A DNA stretch of 64,000 bases from an uncultured Lachnospiraceae bacterium (GCA_944377405.1 CALWES010000003.1:62001-126000), one strand, 5' to 3'. Shown: positions 51,632 through 59,915, numbered from the stretch's first letter. The notes: a model not told the origin generated them from the letters alone. Program-made: numbers and translations.

Positions 51632-51646
51632 TTAAGCAAATTTTAA
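51632..51646 (+). repeat. attR direct repeat
   Basis: TTAAGCAAATTTTAA, identical to attL at 43439-43453. It directly precedes the host terminator. Confidence 0.88.
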
Positions 51647-51647
51647 G

Positions 51648-51675
51648 AAAAAAGGGCAGAAATCCTGCCCTTTTT
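51648..51675 (+). terminator. Host terminator displaced from the NusG-II gene
   Basis: AAAGGGCAG (51651-51659) and CTGCCCTTT (51665-51673) with flanking A and T runs. In the uninserted chromosome it would lie about 10 bases after the NusG-II stop codon. Confidence 0.85.
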
Positions 51676-51742
51676 CTCTTTGAAAAGGAGCCTCCATCGT
51701 ATATAATAAATGACTGACGGTGATTTTGGAGGAACAGACATT

Positions 51743-52357
51743 ATGAGAAATCAGAAGGCAACGAAGAAAACAGGCGCAAAAAAGCTGTTTCTTCCTGCAG
51801 TACTGGCAGCTCTTGCCCTGAGCCTTTCTGCCTGCGGAGGCAGCGCAAAGGAGGGAACGGAGGCAGTGCCGGAAACGTCTGAGACGACGGAAGCGGAGGA
51901 GGAAAGCATTCAGGAGCGCGCCATGTCCACGGAGCAGGAGACTCCGGCTGAGACGGTCCAGGGGACCCTGAGCCCGTTCCAGAACTTCATGGAATCCAGT
52001 ATAGAGCAGAAGGCCAATGAGACTACCCTGAGCAGTCAGGAGAAGGAGAGCATCCAGGCGGCGGAGAAGGCCTCCCGGGATGCGGCAGAGGCGAGTCTTG
52101 CAGCCGCAGAAGCGGCTTCCAGGGCCCAGATAGAAGCAAGCCTGGCAGCAGAGGAGAGCATAGAGGCCTCCATCGACCAGAGCATCGCCGATGCAGAAAG
52201 CATCGCCCAGTCCATTGAGGAGAGCCAGGCAGAGGAAGAGATGCGTCTGATGAACGAGTCGGCAGATGCGGAGGCTGCATCCATTGCGGCAGAAAACGGA
52301 CCGGGCTTCGACATGACGAAGCCTACGGTGGAGAGCCCCGCAGCACCGGGAGCATAA
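51743..52357 (+). CDS. Lipoprotein with Ala/Ser/Glu-rich coiled region
   Basis: A 204-residue exported protein. The signal peptide KKLFLPAVLAALALSLSACG carries a lipobox LSAC, giving a lipid-modified Cys at about residue 33. The rest is low-complexity Ala/Ser/Glu repeats (ASRDAAEASLAAAEAASRAQ, ESIEASIDQSIADAESIAQS), predicted helical. No enzyme domain. ATG 51743 follows TTTGGAGGA. Function unknown, possibly a cell-surface spacer. Confidence 0.85.
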   Translation: MRNQKATKKTGAKKLFLPAVLAALALSLSACGGSAKEGTEAVPETSETTEAEEESIQERAMSTEQETPAETVQGTLSPFQNFMESSIEQKANETTLSSQEKESIQAAEKASRDAAEASLAAAEAASRAQIEASLAAEESIEASIDQSIADAESIAQSIEESQAEEEMRLMNESADAEAASIAAENGPGFDMTKPTVESPAAPGA

Positions 52358-52406
52358 GGCCGCAGGATCATAAAAAAGCAAAACCATGAAACAAGGGGAT
52401 AAGGAT

Positions 52407-53696
52407 ATGAACATTGAAGCAAACGAAAAACTTCTGGAAACGGAAGGCTGCAAAAAACTCTTTGAGAGGCTCTATGGCCGGGATGGAGAGGAAAACCGGG
52501 AGAGGTACCGGGGTGTCCTTTCGGGCTATCGGAAGACCTTCGGAGACGGAGAGGTGAAGCTCTTTACCTCTGCAGGACGTACGGAGATCGCCGGAAACCA
52601 TACGGATCACAACCACGGAAAGGTCCTGGCAGGCAGCATCAACCTGGACTGCGTGTCTGCCGCAGGAAAGACGGATAAGGATGAGATCCATATCATTTCA
52701 GAGACCTTCCATCAGGATCTGGTTATCGACCTTAAGGACCTGGAGCCCTCTTCCCGCTATGCAGGTACCATGGACCTGACAAAGGGGATCATCCGGGGCT
52801 TTCAGGAGAAGGGATACCAGGTAGGCGGCTTCAACGCTTATGTGACCTCAAACGTGATCGCTTCTGCGGGGGTCAGCTCCTCAGCCTCCTATGAGATGCT
52901 GATCTGCTCCATCCTGAATGAGCTTTACAACGACGGAAAGATCGATGTGGTGGCCTATGCCCATATCGGAAAATATGCGGAGAACGTTTACTGGAAAAAG
53001 GCCTCCGGCCTCATGGACCAGATGGCCTGTGCCGTAGGGGGACTGATCTCCCTGGATTTCAAGAATCCAAAGGAGCCCGAGGTGGACCGTATCGACTTTG
53101 ACTTTGCGAAGACCGGTTACGATATGATCATGGTACAGACGGGAAAAGGACATGCAGATCTGTCTGAGGAATACTCCTCCATCCCCAACGAGATGAAGAA
53201 GGTGGCGGCATTCTTCGGCAAGGAGACCCTGTCGGAGTGCCGGGAGGAGGAGCTGATCGAAAAGCTTCCGGAAGTAAGAAAGGCCTGTGGAGACAGGCCC
53301 GTGATGAGAGCCTTCCACTTCTTCGAGGAAAACAAGCGGGTGGAAGAAGCAGTAGCGGCTCTGAATAAAAATGATTTTGAAAAGGCCCTCTCCTGCATCG
53401 AGGCTTCCGGAAATTCTTCCTGGAAGTATCTGCAGAACACCTATGTGACGGGTGCCGTGGAAGAGCAGGGGATTCCTGTGGCCCTGGCCCTTACGGAGAT
53501 CTTCCTGAAAAAGCTTGGGAAGGGAGCCTGCCGGGTAAACGGCGGTGGCTTTGCCGGAGTGATCCAGACCTTCCTGCCGGGAGAGGCTTCCGCAGACTAT
53601 GTGGCCTATATGGACAAGGCCCTCGGAGAGGGCAGCGCCCATATCATGAAGATCCGCCCGGTTGGTGCAGCCTGCATCAACCAGCTGGCAGAATAA
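52407..53696 (+). CDS. Galactokinase-family GHMP kinase (divergent)
   Basis: A 429-residue GHMP-superfamily kinase. The galactokinase signature is present but altered: SAGRTEIAGNHTDHNHGKVL instead of the usual GRVNLIGEHTDYN. The ATP loop SAGVSSSASYE, catalytic Asp in SGLMDQMACAVGG and C-terminal CRVNGGGFAGV are intact. It probably phosphorylates galactose or a related sugar; specificity is not certain given the altered sugar-binding motif. No galT or galE is near. ATG 52407 follows AAGGGGATAAGGAT; ATG 52386 is less likely. Confidence 0.85.
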   Translation: MNIEANEKLLETEGCKKLFERLYGRDGEENRERYRGVLSGYRKTFGDGEVKLFTSAGRTEIAGNHTDHNHGKVLAGSINLDCVSAAGKTDKDEIHIISETFHQDLVIDLKDLEPSSRYAGTMDLTKGIIRGFQEKGYQVGGFNAYVTSNVIASAGVSSSASYEMLICSILNELYNDGKIDVVAYAHIGKYAENVYWKKASGLMDQMACAVGGLISLDFKNPKEPEVDRIDFDFAKTGYDMIMVQTGKGHADLSEEYSSIPNEMKKVAAFFGKETLSECREEELIEKLPEVRKACGDRPVMRAFHFFEENKRVEEAVAALNKNDFEKALSCIEASGNSSWKYLQNTYVTGAVEEQGIPVALALTEIFLKKLGKGACRVNGGGFAGVIQTFLPGEASADYVAYMDKALGEGSAHIMKIRPVGAACINQLAE

Positions 53697-53719
53697 GACA
53701 AGGAAAGATCAGAGTACCA

Positions 53720-54625
53720 TCAGATGGCGGCGACAATGCCGCCATCACTTGCATACAGGGTAGAGATGCCGTGGGTAGGAGCGATCAGGACCTCGTCGAA
53801 GACAGCCAGGCTTAAAAGCTCCTGCCGGACCTGCTCCGCCCGTTTCGGGCAATTGCAGTGGGTGATCACCGCTCGCTGACGGAAGCCGGCGTGATGGGCC
53901 CGGATCCTTTCCGAGGGAAGGTCAGAGGGCAGCAGGGCACCGGAAGCAGCGGCGTTTTCCACCAGTCCCCGGCACATCCGCCGGAGGGCCCGGTCGATGC
54001 CCCGGACCTGATCGAACTTTAAGATCTCCCCGTGTTCTGCACAGAGCACGGGTTTTATATTGAGGGCATTTGCAAAAAAGGCGGCGGCGCCGGAGAGCCT
54101 GCCGTTTTTCCGGAGGGCACTCAGATCCTCCAGGACGAAGAAGATCTTCATCTTGCGGATATGATCCTCCATGCGGCTGCAGACCTCCTGGAAGTCAAAG
54201 CCCTTTTCGCAGAGATCCCGACACATCAGGGCCAGAAGGGTCTGGCCTGCGGTGGCGGTGTCGGTGCTGAAGACAGCGATGTTCTTCTCAGAGTCCCCAT
54301 GGGCTTCCAGATACAGCTCCCGGCCCAGGCGGGCTGCATTGCAGGAGCCGCTGAGCTTTTCTGAGATGGTCAGCACATAGAGGTCCTTTGCAGGGCTCTC
54401 TTCATAGGCCCGGAGAAAGGCCTCCGGGGAGGGACAGGCGCTTTTGGGACAAAGGGGACTTTCCTTCATCATGGCAAGGAAGGCCATCTGGTCGAAGGAA
54501 TCGTCATCGACGATGATCTGTCCTCCTACTTCGATACTGAGGGGCACTGTCTTAAAATGAAGACTGTCTCTGTACATTTCAGGGGTCCGGTCCATGCAGC
54601 TGTCGCCGATGATCTGATAACTCAT
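53720..54625 (-). CDS. DegV family protein (second copy, divergent)
   Basis: A 301-residue DegV/FakB-type fatty-acid-binding protein: QIIGDSCMDRTPEMYRDSLH, the Ser/Thr ligand segment TISEKLSGSCNAARLG, VFSTDTATAGQTLLAL and LSALRKNGRLSGAAAFFANA. It differs considerably from the DegV protein at 12.3 kb, so the two probably prefer different acyl chains. Convergent with the galactokinase. A small GCCGCC/GGCGG hairpin lies just before its ribosome site. Confidence 0.9.
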   Translation of the reverse strand: MSYQIIGDSCMDRTPEMYRDSLHFKTVPLSIEVGGQIIVDDDSFDQMAFLAMMKESPLCPKSACPSPEAFLRAYEESPAKDLYVLTISEKLSGSCNAARLGRELYLEAHGDSEKNIAVFSTDTATAGQTLLALMCRDLCEKGFDFQEVCSRMEDHIRKMKIFFVLEDLSALRKNGRLSGAAAFFANALNIKPVLCAEHGEILKFDQVRGIDRALRRMCRGLVENAAASGALLPSDLPSERIRAHHAGFRQRAVITHCNCPKRAEQVRQELLSLAVFDEVLIAPTHGISTLYASDGGIVAAI

Positions 54626-54737
54626 ATAAGCTCCTTTACCGCCGGAAGGCGGCTTTTATATTTTTTAATGCGGTTTTAAAAACCACATATATGTAGTTTA
54701 AATGGAAGGGCCTGTTCTGTCAACCTGGAAGTTGGCT

Positions 54738-54765
54738 GTACAAAGACCCGTAAAAACGGTATAAT
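54738..54765 (+). promoter_or_regulatory. glnA promoter
   Basis: TGTACA (54738-54743), 16 bases, TATAAT (54760-54765). A small CCGG-A-CAG / CTG-CCGG hairpin (54783-54801) follows in the leader. Confidence 0.55.
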
Positions 54766-54819
54766 GGGTCCCAGAAGATAAGCCGGACAGGAGACTGCCG
54801 GAAAGGAATGGAGAAATAC

Positions 54820-56115
54820 ATGGAACACTATACAAAAGAGGACATCTTCCGGACCGTAGAGGAGGAGGACGTCAGATTTATCAGGCTTCAGTTTACGGAT
54901 ATGTACGGCATATCAAAGAACGTCAATCTGCCGGCGGGACAGCTGGCAGGTGCCCTGGAGGGAAACTGCGTCTTTGACGGTTCCTCCCTGGAGGGCCTCA
55001 TCCGGAAGGACGAAGAGGATATGCTGCTGATCCCGGACCTGGATACCTTTCAGATCTTCCCGGTAAGAGGCAGGGACGGGGCCACCGCAAGGCTGATCTG
55101 CGACATCTACGAGGCAAAGGACAAGCCCTTTTCCGGGGATCCCCGCTATGTGCTGAAGCGGGTGCTGGCCCGGGGAAGAGAGATGGGCTATTACTTCGGC
55201 ATCAGTCCCGAGCTGGAGTTCTTCCTGTTCCACTGCGATGACGACGGACAGCCCACCACAAGGAACAGCGAATCTGCCAGCTACTTCGACATGTCCCCCC
55301 TGGACTTCGGGGAGGGGCTCCGGAACGAGATGGCGGTGACTCTGATGGAGCTGGGCTGCCCCATTGCAGCCACCCACCACGAGACCTCACCGGGACAGCA
55401 TGAGATCGATTTCGGGGAGCAGGAGGGGCTTACCTGCGCGGATACCCTGGTAACGGCCAAGAGCGTGATGCGGATCGTAGCCAGAAGAGCAGGCTTCCAT
55501 GCCACCTTCATGCCGAAGCCCAAAATGGGAGTCAATGGCTCAGGCCTGCACCTGCCCATCTCCCTTTATGACAAAGAGGGACGGAATCTCTTTTATGATC
55601 CGGAGGATGCCCACGGGATCTCAGAGAGCGCCAGAAGCTTCATGGCAGGGGTACTGAGCCATGTGGAGGGCATGTCCCTGGTGCTGAATCCCCTGGTAAA
55701 CTCCTATAAGCGGATCGTGCCGGGCTATGATGCGCCGGTGGATATCAGCTGGACCGCAGGAACAAACCGGGGCTCTCTGCTGCGGGTACCCTCCGGTTAC
55801 GGAAAGGGCATGCAGCTGGAGCTCAGAAGCCCGGACCCGGCCTGCAATCCCTATCTGGCCTTTGCCCTGATCCTTTCAGCAGGACTTTGGGGTCTGTCCG
55901 GAAAGGGCAGCCTCCCGCCGGAGGGCAAGAGTCTTGGCTCCCTGCCGGTGAACCTGGGCCAGGCCATTGACGCCTATCGGAATGACAGCCTGGTGAAGGA
56001 GGTCCTTTCAGAGCCCTTATACGAGAAATACCTGGAAGCAAAGATCCGGGAATATGACCTTTACAAGCGTCAGATCACGCCCTGGGAGGTGGAGGAATAC
56101 CTTCACAAGTATTGA
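54820..56115 (+). CDS. glnA: Glutamine synthetase, type I
   Basis: ATP-dependent glutamate-ammonia ligase. The protein is 431 residues, the short GSI-alpha form. Active-site segments are visible: ISPELEFFLF (Glu metal ligands), HHETSPGQHEIDF, FMPKPKMGVNGSGLH, NSYKRIVPGYDAP and the RSPDPACNPYLAFA end region. The adenylylation-site segment of the GSI-beta form is absent, so control is probably by feedback and transcription. ATG 54820 with GGAG at 6 bases is preferred over ATG 54808. Confidence 0.95.
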   Translation: MEHYTKEDIFRTVEEEDVRFIRLQFTDMYGISKNVNLPAGQLAGALEGNCVFDGSSLEGLIRKDEEDMLLIPDLDTFQIFPVRGRDGATARLICDIYEAKDKPFSGDPRYVLKRVLARGREMGYYFGISPELEFFLFHCDDDGQPTTRNSESASYFDMSPLDFGEGLRNEMAVTLMELGCPIAATHHETSPGQHEIDFGEQEGLTCADTLVTAKSVMRIVARRAGFHATFMPKPKMGVNGSGLHLPISLYDKEGRNLFYDPEDAHGISESARSFMAGVLSHVEGMSLVLNPLVNSYKRIVPGYDAPVDISWTAGTNRGSLLRVPSGYGKGMQLELRSPDPACNPYLAFALILSAGLWGLSGKGSLPPEGKSLGSLPVNLGQAIDAYRNDSLVKEVLSEPLYEKYLEAKIREYDLYKRQITPWEVEEYLHKY

Positions 56116-56177
56116 TCCGCGGGGCTGATTTGGAGCGCAGATCAGGAAACCAGTAAACAGGAGGACCGGAAATCGTT

Positions 56178-56741
56178 TTGGCAAGCTTCATCGTCTGTTT
56201 TCATAAACCGGAAGATGTGAATATGATCAGAAACTTTCTGGGCCACTCAGGCTATGTAGTGGCCTGTTCCTGTATGTCCGGAGCCAGGGCTCTGGAGGCC
56301 TGTGACAAGCTGGAGGACGGCATCGTCATATGCGGCTACAGGCTTTCGGACATGCTCTGCCTGGACCTCTATGACAGCCTGCCGAAGGCCTTCCGGATGC
56401 TGGTCATGTGTTCCCCGCAGGTGTGGGAATATGCACCGCCAAAGGGACTGGAGGTACTGGACATGCCGGTACGGGCGGCGGAGCTTAAGGCCCGGGTCTC
56501 CTCCCTGGAGGAGGACTTTACCCAGTGGCGGGAGCAGGAACGCCGGAGAAAAGGGAAGAGAAGACTTCCCAGGGACCCCCAGGAGGAGGCCCTGATCCTG
56601 GAAGCCAAAGCGCTTCTGGAGCAGAGGAGGAGCATGGGAGAGGCTGAGGCCCACCGGTATCTCCAGAAGCTGGCCATGGACACGGGGGTGAGCCTTCCGG
56701 AAGCCGCCGCTAAGGTAAAAGTAAGTTTCCAAAGCAGATGA
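56178..56741 (+). CDS. ANTAR-domain response-regulator-like protein
   Basis: A 187-residue protein: an N-terminal receiver-like domain (VCFHKPEDVNMIRNFLGHSG, without the conserved phospho-acceptor Asp pattern), a basic linker (REQERRRKGKRRLPRD) and a C-terminal ANTAR RNA-binding domain (LILEAKALLEQRRSMGEAEA, HRYLQKLAMDTGVSLPEAAA). ANTAR proteins bind paired hexaloop hairpins to prevent termination, and clostridial relatives next to glnA take part in nitrogen control. It lies 62 bases after glnA. The start is TTG 56178 with AGGAGGACC upstream; a missing phosphorylation site would make it signal-independent or ligand-gated. Confidence 0.85.
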   Translation: MASFIVCFHKPEDVNMIRNFLGHSGYVVACSCMSGARALEACDKLEDGIVICGYRLSDMLCLDLYDSLPKAFRMLVMCSPQVWEYAPPKGLEVLDMPVRAAELKARVSSLEEDFTQWREQERRRKGKRRLPRDPQEEALILEAKALLEQRRSMGEAEAHRYLQKLAMDTGVSLPEAAAKVKVSFQSR

Positions 56742-56786
56742 AATGTGTTAAGATACGGGGCAGATGATCCCATATAAGGAGACGGA

Positions 56787-57671
56787 ATGGAAGGAAGAAA
56801 AAGCAACGGACTGTTCCGGGCAGCCTGCAGGTGTCTGGCACCGGTCTTCATCTATATCCTGGCGGCCATCGTGCTGGAGCTTTTGTTCCTGGTTTTTTCG
56901 GCGGCCTTCGGACATTCCTTTTCCCAGACGGCGGCGTACCGCTTCTTTCTGGAAAATGAAAGCCTCCTCATGATGCTGTTCCTGTCGGTGCCCATGTTTT
57001 TCCTTCTGTACCGGAAGTACAGGGAGGACTGCTTCTTATGGCAGGCGGACCGGGGAGACCGGCCGGAGCTGCCACGGAAAGGGTATATCGTCCTGACAGC
57101 CCTTTCAGCGGCAGTGGGCCTGAATATCCTGATCCAGCTCACCCCCCTGATCCGCTGGTTCCCCTCCATCATAGAGGTGAATGAGGATCTTAGCGGCAGC
57201 AGTCTGATCCTGTCCCTCCTTTACAGTGCGGTGGTGGCTCCGGCCGTGGAGGAGGTCCTCTTCCGGGGACTGATGTTCCGGCGGATGCGGGAGTACATGA
57301 GGTTTTTGCCGGCGGCGTTTCTGAGCTCCCTGCTTTTTGGCCTCATGCACGGCAATATGGTACAGTTCATATACGCCACCCTCATTGGCCTTTTGCTGGC
57401 CTTTATCTATGAGCACTATGGAAATCTCCGGGCAGTGGTGCTGTTCCACGCCATCGGAAACCTGACGTCGGGGCTTTCGGCCCTGTTCCTGACCCCGCAG
57501 ATCCTTAAGGACCTGCCGGCCCTTCCCTGGATCGGCGCAGGGGCTTTCTTTCTGGCAGCCGGGACAGGATTACTGACCATTGAAAAATATGTGAGACCGC
57601 CGGTCTACAGAAGACCTGTTTTCCCGGCGGCAGAGGAAGAAGATAAGGAAGCAGATCAGAAAGAAATTTAG
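56787..57671 (+). CDS. CPBP family intramembrane metalloprotease
   Basis: A 294-residue membrane protein with about eight helices. The CAAX-protease/bacteriocin-processing motifs are present: VAPAVEEVLFRGLMFRRMRE (EExxxR), LLFGLMHGNMVQFIYA (FxxxH) and VVLFHAIGNLTSG (HxxxN). Family members cleave prenylated or small membrane proteins, or give bacteriocin immunity. No bacteriocin gene is nearby. Confidence 0.9.
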   Translation: MEGRKSNGLFRAACRCLAPVFIYILAAIVLELLFLVFSAAFGHSFSQTAAYRFFLENESLLMMLFLSVPMFFLLYRKYREDCFLWQADRGDRPELPRKGYIVLTALSAAVGLNILIQLTPLIRWFPSIIEVNEDLSGSSLILSLLYSAVVAPAVEEVLFRGLMFRRMREYMRFLPAAFLSSLLFGLMHGNMVQFIYATLIGLLLAFIYEHYGNLRAVVLFHAIGNLTSGLSALFLTPQILKDLPALPWIGAGAFFLAAGTGLLTIEKYVRPPVYRRPVFPAAEEEDKEADQKEI

Positions 57672-57685
57672 ATTCGGAGGCAGAT

Positions 57686-58705
57686 ATGAAGTTATTATCC
57701 ATCGCGGTTCCCTGTTATAATTCAGCACCATACATGAGAAACTGTATCGACAGTCTCCTGACAGGAGGAGACCGTGTGGAGATCCTGATCATAGACGACG
57801 GCTCCACAAAGGACAACACCCTGGCCATCGCAAGGGAATACGAGGAAAAGTATCCCGGGATCGTAAAGGCCATCCATCAGGAAAACGGCGGCCACGGAGA
57901 GGCAGTCAATACGGGCCTTAAGAACGCCACGGGAGTTTACTTCAAGGTGGTGGATTCCGACGACCATCTGGATACGGAGCTGTTCCCCCAGGTCCTGGAT
58001 AAGCTGGAGGAGTTTGTCTACGGACCGGAAAAGATCGACATGCTCTGCTGCAACTTTGTCTACGACAAGCAGGGCGTGGAGCACAAGAAGGTCATGGCCT
58101 ACCATACCGCATTTCCAAAGGACACCCCCTTTACCTGGGACCAGGTGCGCTTTTTCATGCTGGGACAGTATATCCTGATGCACAGCGTCATCTACCGGAC
58201 GGAGCTTCTGAAGAGCTGCGGGCTGGAGCTGCCGAAGCATACCTTCTATGTGGACAACATCTACGTGTATTATCCCCTTCCCTATGTGAAGAAGATCTAC
58301 TACATGGATGTGAATCTCTACCGCTATTTTATCGGACGGGAGGACCAGTCCGTCAACGAACAGATCATGATCGGCAGGATCGATCAGCAGATCCGGGTAA
58401 CGAAGCTCATGCTGGGATACTATGACGTGCTGAAGATCCATCCCAGAAAGCTCAGGAAATACATGATGAGCTATCTGAACATCATGATGACCGTATCCTC
58501 CATCCTGGCCATCCGTTCCGGAACGGAGGAGAACATGAAGAAGAAGCAGGAGCTGTGGGACTATCTGAAGGCCCAGAACTTCCCTCTGTGGCTGAAGCTC
58601 CGTACCAGCTTCCTGGGACAGGGAATGAATATGAAGACCAAGGCGGGGCTGAAACTGACGGAAACTGCCTACAAGATCACCCAGAAGTTCTATGGCTTCA
58701 ACTAA
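57686..58705 (+). CDS. Family 2 glycosyltransferase
   Basis: A 339-residue GT-A fold transferase: LSIAVPCYNSAPYMRNCIDS, ILIIDDGSTKDNTLAIAREY, ENGGHGEAVNTGLKNATGVY and the DxD motif FKVVDSDDHLD. The C-terminal ~120 residues are helical (RKLRKYMMSYLNIMMTVSSI). Acts on an unknown acceptor, likely in surface-polymer assembly. It lies 14 bases after the CPBP gene. Confidence 0.92.
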   Translation: MKLLSIAVPCYNSAPYMRNCIDSLLTGGDRVEILIIDDGSTKDNTLAIAREYEEKYPGIVKAIHQENGGHGEAVNTGLKNATGVYFKVVDSDDHLDTELFPQVLDKLEEFVYGPEKIDMLCCNFVYDKQGVEHKKVMAYHTAFPKDTPFTWDQVRFFMLGQYILMHSVIYRTELLKSCGLELPKHTFYVDNIYVYYPLPYVKKIYYMDVNLYRYFIGREDQSVNEQIMIGRIDQQIRVTKLMLGYYDVLKIHPRKLRKYMMSYLNIMMTVSSILAIRSGTEENMKKKQELWDYLKAQNFPLWLKLRTSFLGQGMNMKTKAGLKLTETAYKITQKFYGFN

Positions 58706-58729
58706 TTTAAAAAAAGTTGAAGATTTTTA

Positions 58730-58758
58730 TTGACATTCCCGAGGTTTTTCTATATACT
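58730..58758 (+). promoter_or_regulatory. tRNA-Val/tRNA-Met promoter
   Basis: TTGACA (58730-58735), 17 bases, TATACT (58753-58758): near consensus. Confidence 0.85.
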
Positions 58759-58797
58759 TACTAAGCGTTGTGACGAGCAACGGTGCCGCATGGCAAT

Positions 58798-58870
58798 GGG
58801 GTCTTAGCTCAGCTGGGAGAGCATCTGCCTTACAAGCAGAGGGTCATAGGTTCGAGCCCTATAGGCCCCA
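58798..58870 (+). tRNA. tRNA-Val (anticodon TAC)
   Basis: A 73-base cloverleaf. Acceptor GGGGTCT/AGGCCCC with A73, D-arm AGCTCAGCTGGGAGAGC, anticodon arm TCTGC-CTTACAA-GCAGA, T-loop GGTTCGAGCCC. CCA is not encoded. Confidence 0.95.
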
Positions 58871-58912
58871 TTTTAAAAAGAGGTACTCACGCCTCGGCGT
58901 GTTTACATATAT

Positions 58913-58986
58913 GGCGAGATAGCTCAGTTGGCTAGAGCATACGGTTCATACCCGTAGTGTCGAGGGTTCGAATCCCCCTCTCGCTA
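58913..58986 (+). tRNA. tRNA-Met (anticodon CAT)
   Basis: A 74-base cloverleaf. Acceptor GGCGAGA/TCTCGCT with A73 (first pair G-U), D-arm AGCTCAGTTGGCTAGAGC, anticodon arm TACGG-TTCATAC-CCGTA, T-loop GGTTCGAATCC. The stem lacks the three G-C pairs of initiators, so it is an elongator, or an Ile tRNA with modified C34. Confidence 0.93.
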
Positions 58987-58995
58987 CTCAGGAAG

Positions 58996-59019
58996 GACAG
59001 GTTTGACCTGTCTTTTTTC
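58996..59019 (+). terminator. Terminator after the tRNA pair
   Basis: GACAGGT-ttg-ACCTGTC followed by TTTTTTC. Confidence 0.88.
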
Positions 59020-59144
59020 TTTTTTATAAACTTTATATTAAATTCCGGATGGGAAGCTTGTATTTCGAAAACCGCGATGCTATAATCCGGTTTTATAATA
59101 AGATGCAAAGACAAAAGGAAAGGCAGGCCTGAAGAAAAAGGGAT

Positions 59145-59837
59145 ATGTCTGGGCTATTGAGCTTTTATAAAAAGAATAAAGAAGGATTCCTTGCAGTTTT
59201 GTGCGGAGGGATCTACCTTCTCTGGTTCTGGCTTCTGGAGCAGCACATCACGGACAGGTATCATATCATCCATGTGGGACTGGATGACTATATTCCCTTC
59301 TGCGAATATTTCATCGTTCCCTACCTGCTCTGGTTCGCCTATGTACTGGTTTTCTGGGTGTATTTTTATCACAGGGACCGGGAGATCTTCAAAAAGATGT
59401 CCGTATTCCTCTTTACGGGAATGTTCGTAAGCCTGATCATATGCACCCTGTACCCCAACGGAACGGATTTTCGCCCGGCGGTGGATCCGGAGGAGAATAT
59501 CTTTGCAGCGGCTGTATCAGCCCTTTACGGAGCCGACACTCCCACCAACGTGCTTCCCAGCATCCATGTCTATAACTCCATCGGGATCCATATCGCCGTG
59601 AAGCAGTCCGGAGCCTTCCGGAAGCATAAGGCAGTGGAGTGGGGATCCCTGCTCCTGTGTGTCCTGATCTGCATGGCTACCCTGTTTCTGAAGCAGCACA
59701 GCGTGGTGGATGTGCTGATGGCCGGCTTTATGGCCTGCGTGGTCTACGGCGCCGTATACGTGCCGGAGAGCACGGAGGGAACGGTGCGGACTGCCAGAAG
59801 GAAGCCCGCCATGGGACACCTGGATGACTGGATGTAA
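59145..59837 (+). CDS. PAP2-superfamily membrane phosphatase-like protein
   Basis: A 230-residue protein with about six membrane helices. The three PAP2 phosphatase motifs are visible in reduced form: TLYPNGTDFRP, VLPSIHVYNSIGIH and LKQHSVVDVLMAG with the nucleophilic His. It resembles the aureobasidin-resistance/phosphatidate-phosphatase group. It likely dephosphorylates or transfers a lipid head group, and the lipid kinase gene next to it supports a lipid role. Confidence 0.82.
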   Translation: MSGLLSFYKKNKEGFLAVLCGGIYLLWFWLLEQHITDRYHIIHVGLDDYIPFCEYFIVPYLLWFAYVLVFWVYFYHRDREIFKKMSVFLFTGMFVSLIICTLYPNGTDFRPAVDPEENIFAAAVSALYGADTPTNVLPSIHVYNSIGIHIAVKQSGAFRKHKAVEWGSLLLCVLICMATLFLKQHSVVDVLMAGFMACVVYGAVYVPESTEGTVRTARRKPAMGHLDDWM

Positions 59838-59875
59838 AGTTTTATGCTTTTTTTATAAATGAGATCCGGGAAATA

Positions 59876-59908
59876 TGATATAATCCTCTCGTAGATTACT
59901 GCGAGAGG
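59876..59908 (+). promoter_or_regulatory. Lipid kinase promoter with operator-like inverted repeat
   Basis: TGATATAAT (extended -10, 59876-59884) is directly followed by CCTCTCG (59885-59891) and CGAGAGG (59902-59908), a perfect 7-base inverted repeat, then ACTTTTT and the ATG. GAGAGG doubles as the ribosome site. If transcription starts about 7 bases after the -10 box, the left arm is mostly not transcribed. Confidence 0.5.
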
Positions 59909-59915
59909 ACTTTTT

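Larger units (their letters stand above)
43439..51646 (+). mobile_element. Integrated 8.2 kb genetic element (tyrosine-integrase type, satellite-like)
   Basis: Bounded by the exact 15-base repeat TTAAGCAAATTTTAA at 43439-43453 and 51632-51646. Joining the flanks at one repeat restores the NusG-II gene end directly followed by an intrinsic terminator, showing where it inserted. The integrase gene lies at the right end. Other cargo: CI-like repressor, excisionase-like protein, winged-helix and replication-type proteins, iteron-like repeats, sigma factor, zincin protease, HTH protein, RHH regulator and small proteins. No relaxase, coupling protein, type IV secretion, capsid, portal or terminase gene is seen. 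Confidence 0.9.

Noticed and set aside
43439..51646. Integrative conjugative element
   Set aside because: No relaxase, VirD4-type coupling protein or secretion ATPase could be found on either strand.
54783..54801. ANTAR target in the glnA leader
   Set aside because: A single short hairpin with a GAGA-type loop; the paired hexaloops with A at position 1 and G at position 4 are not evident.
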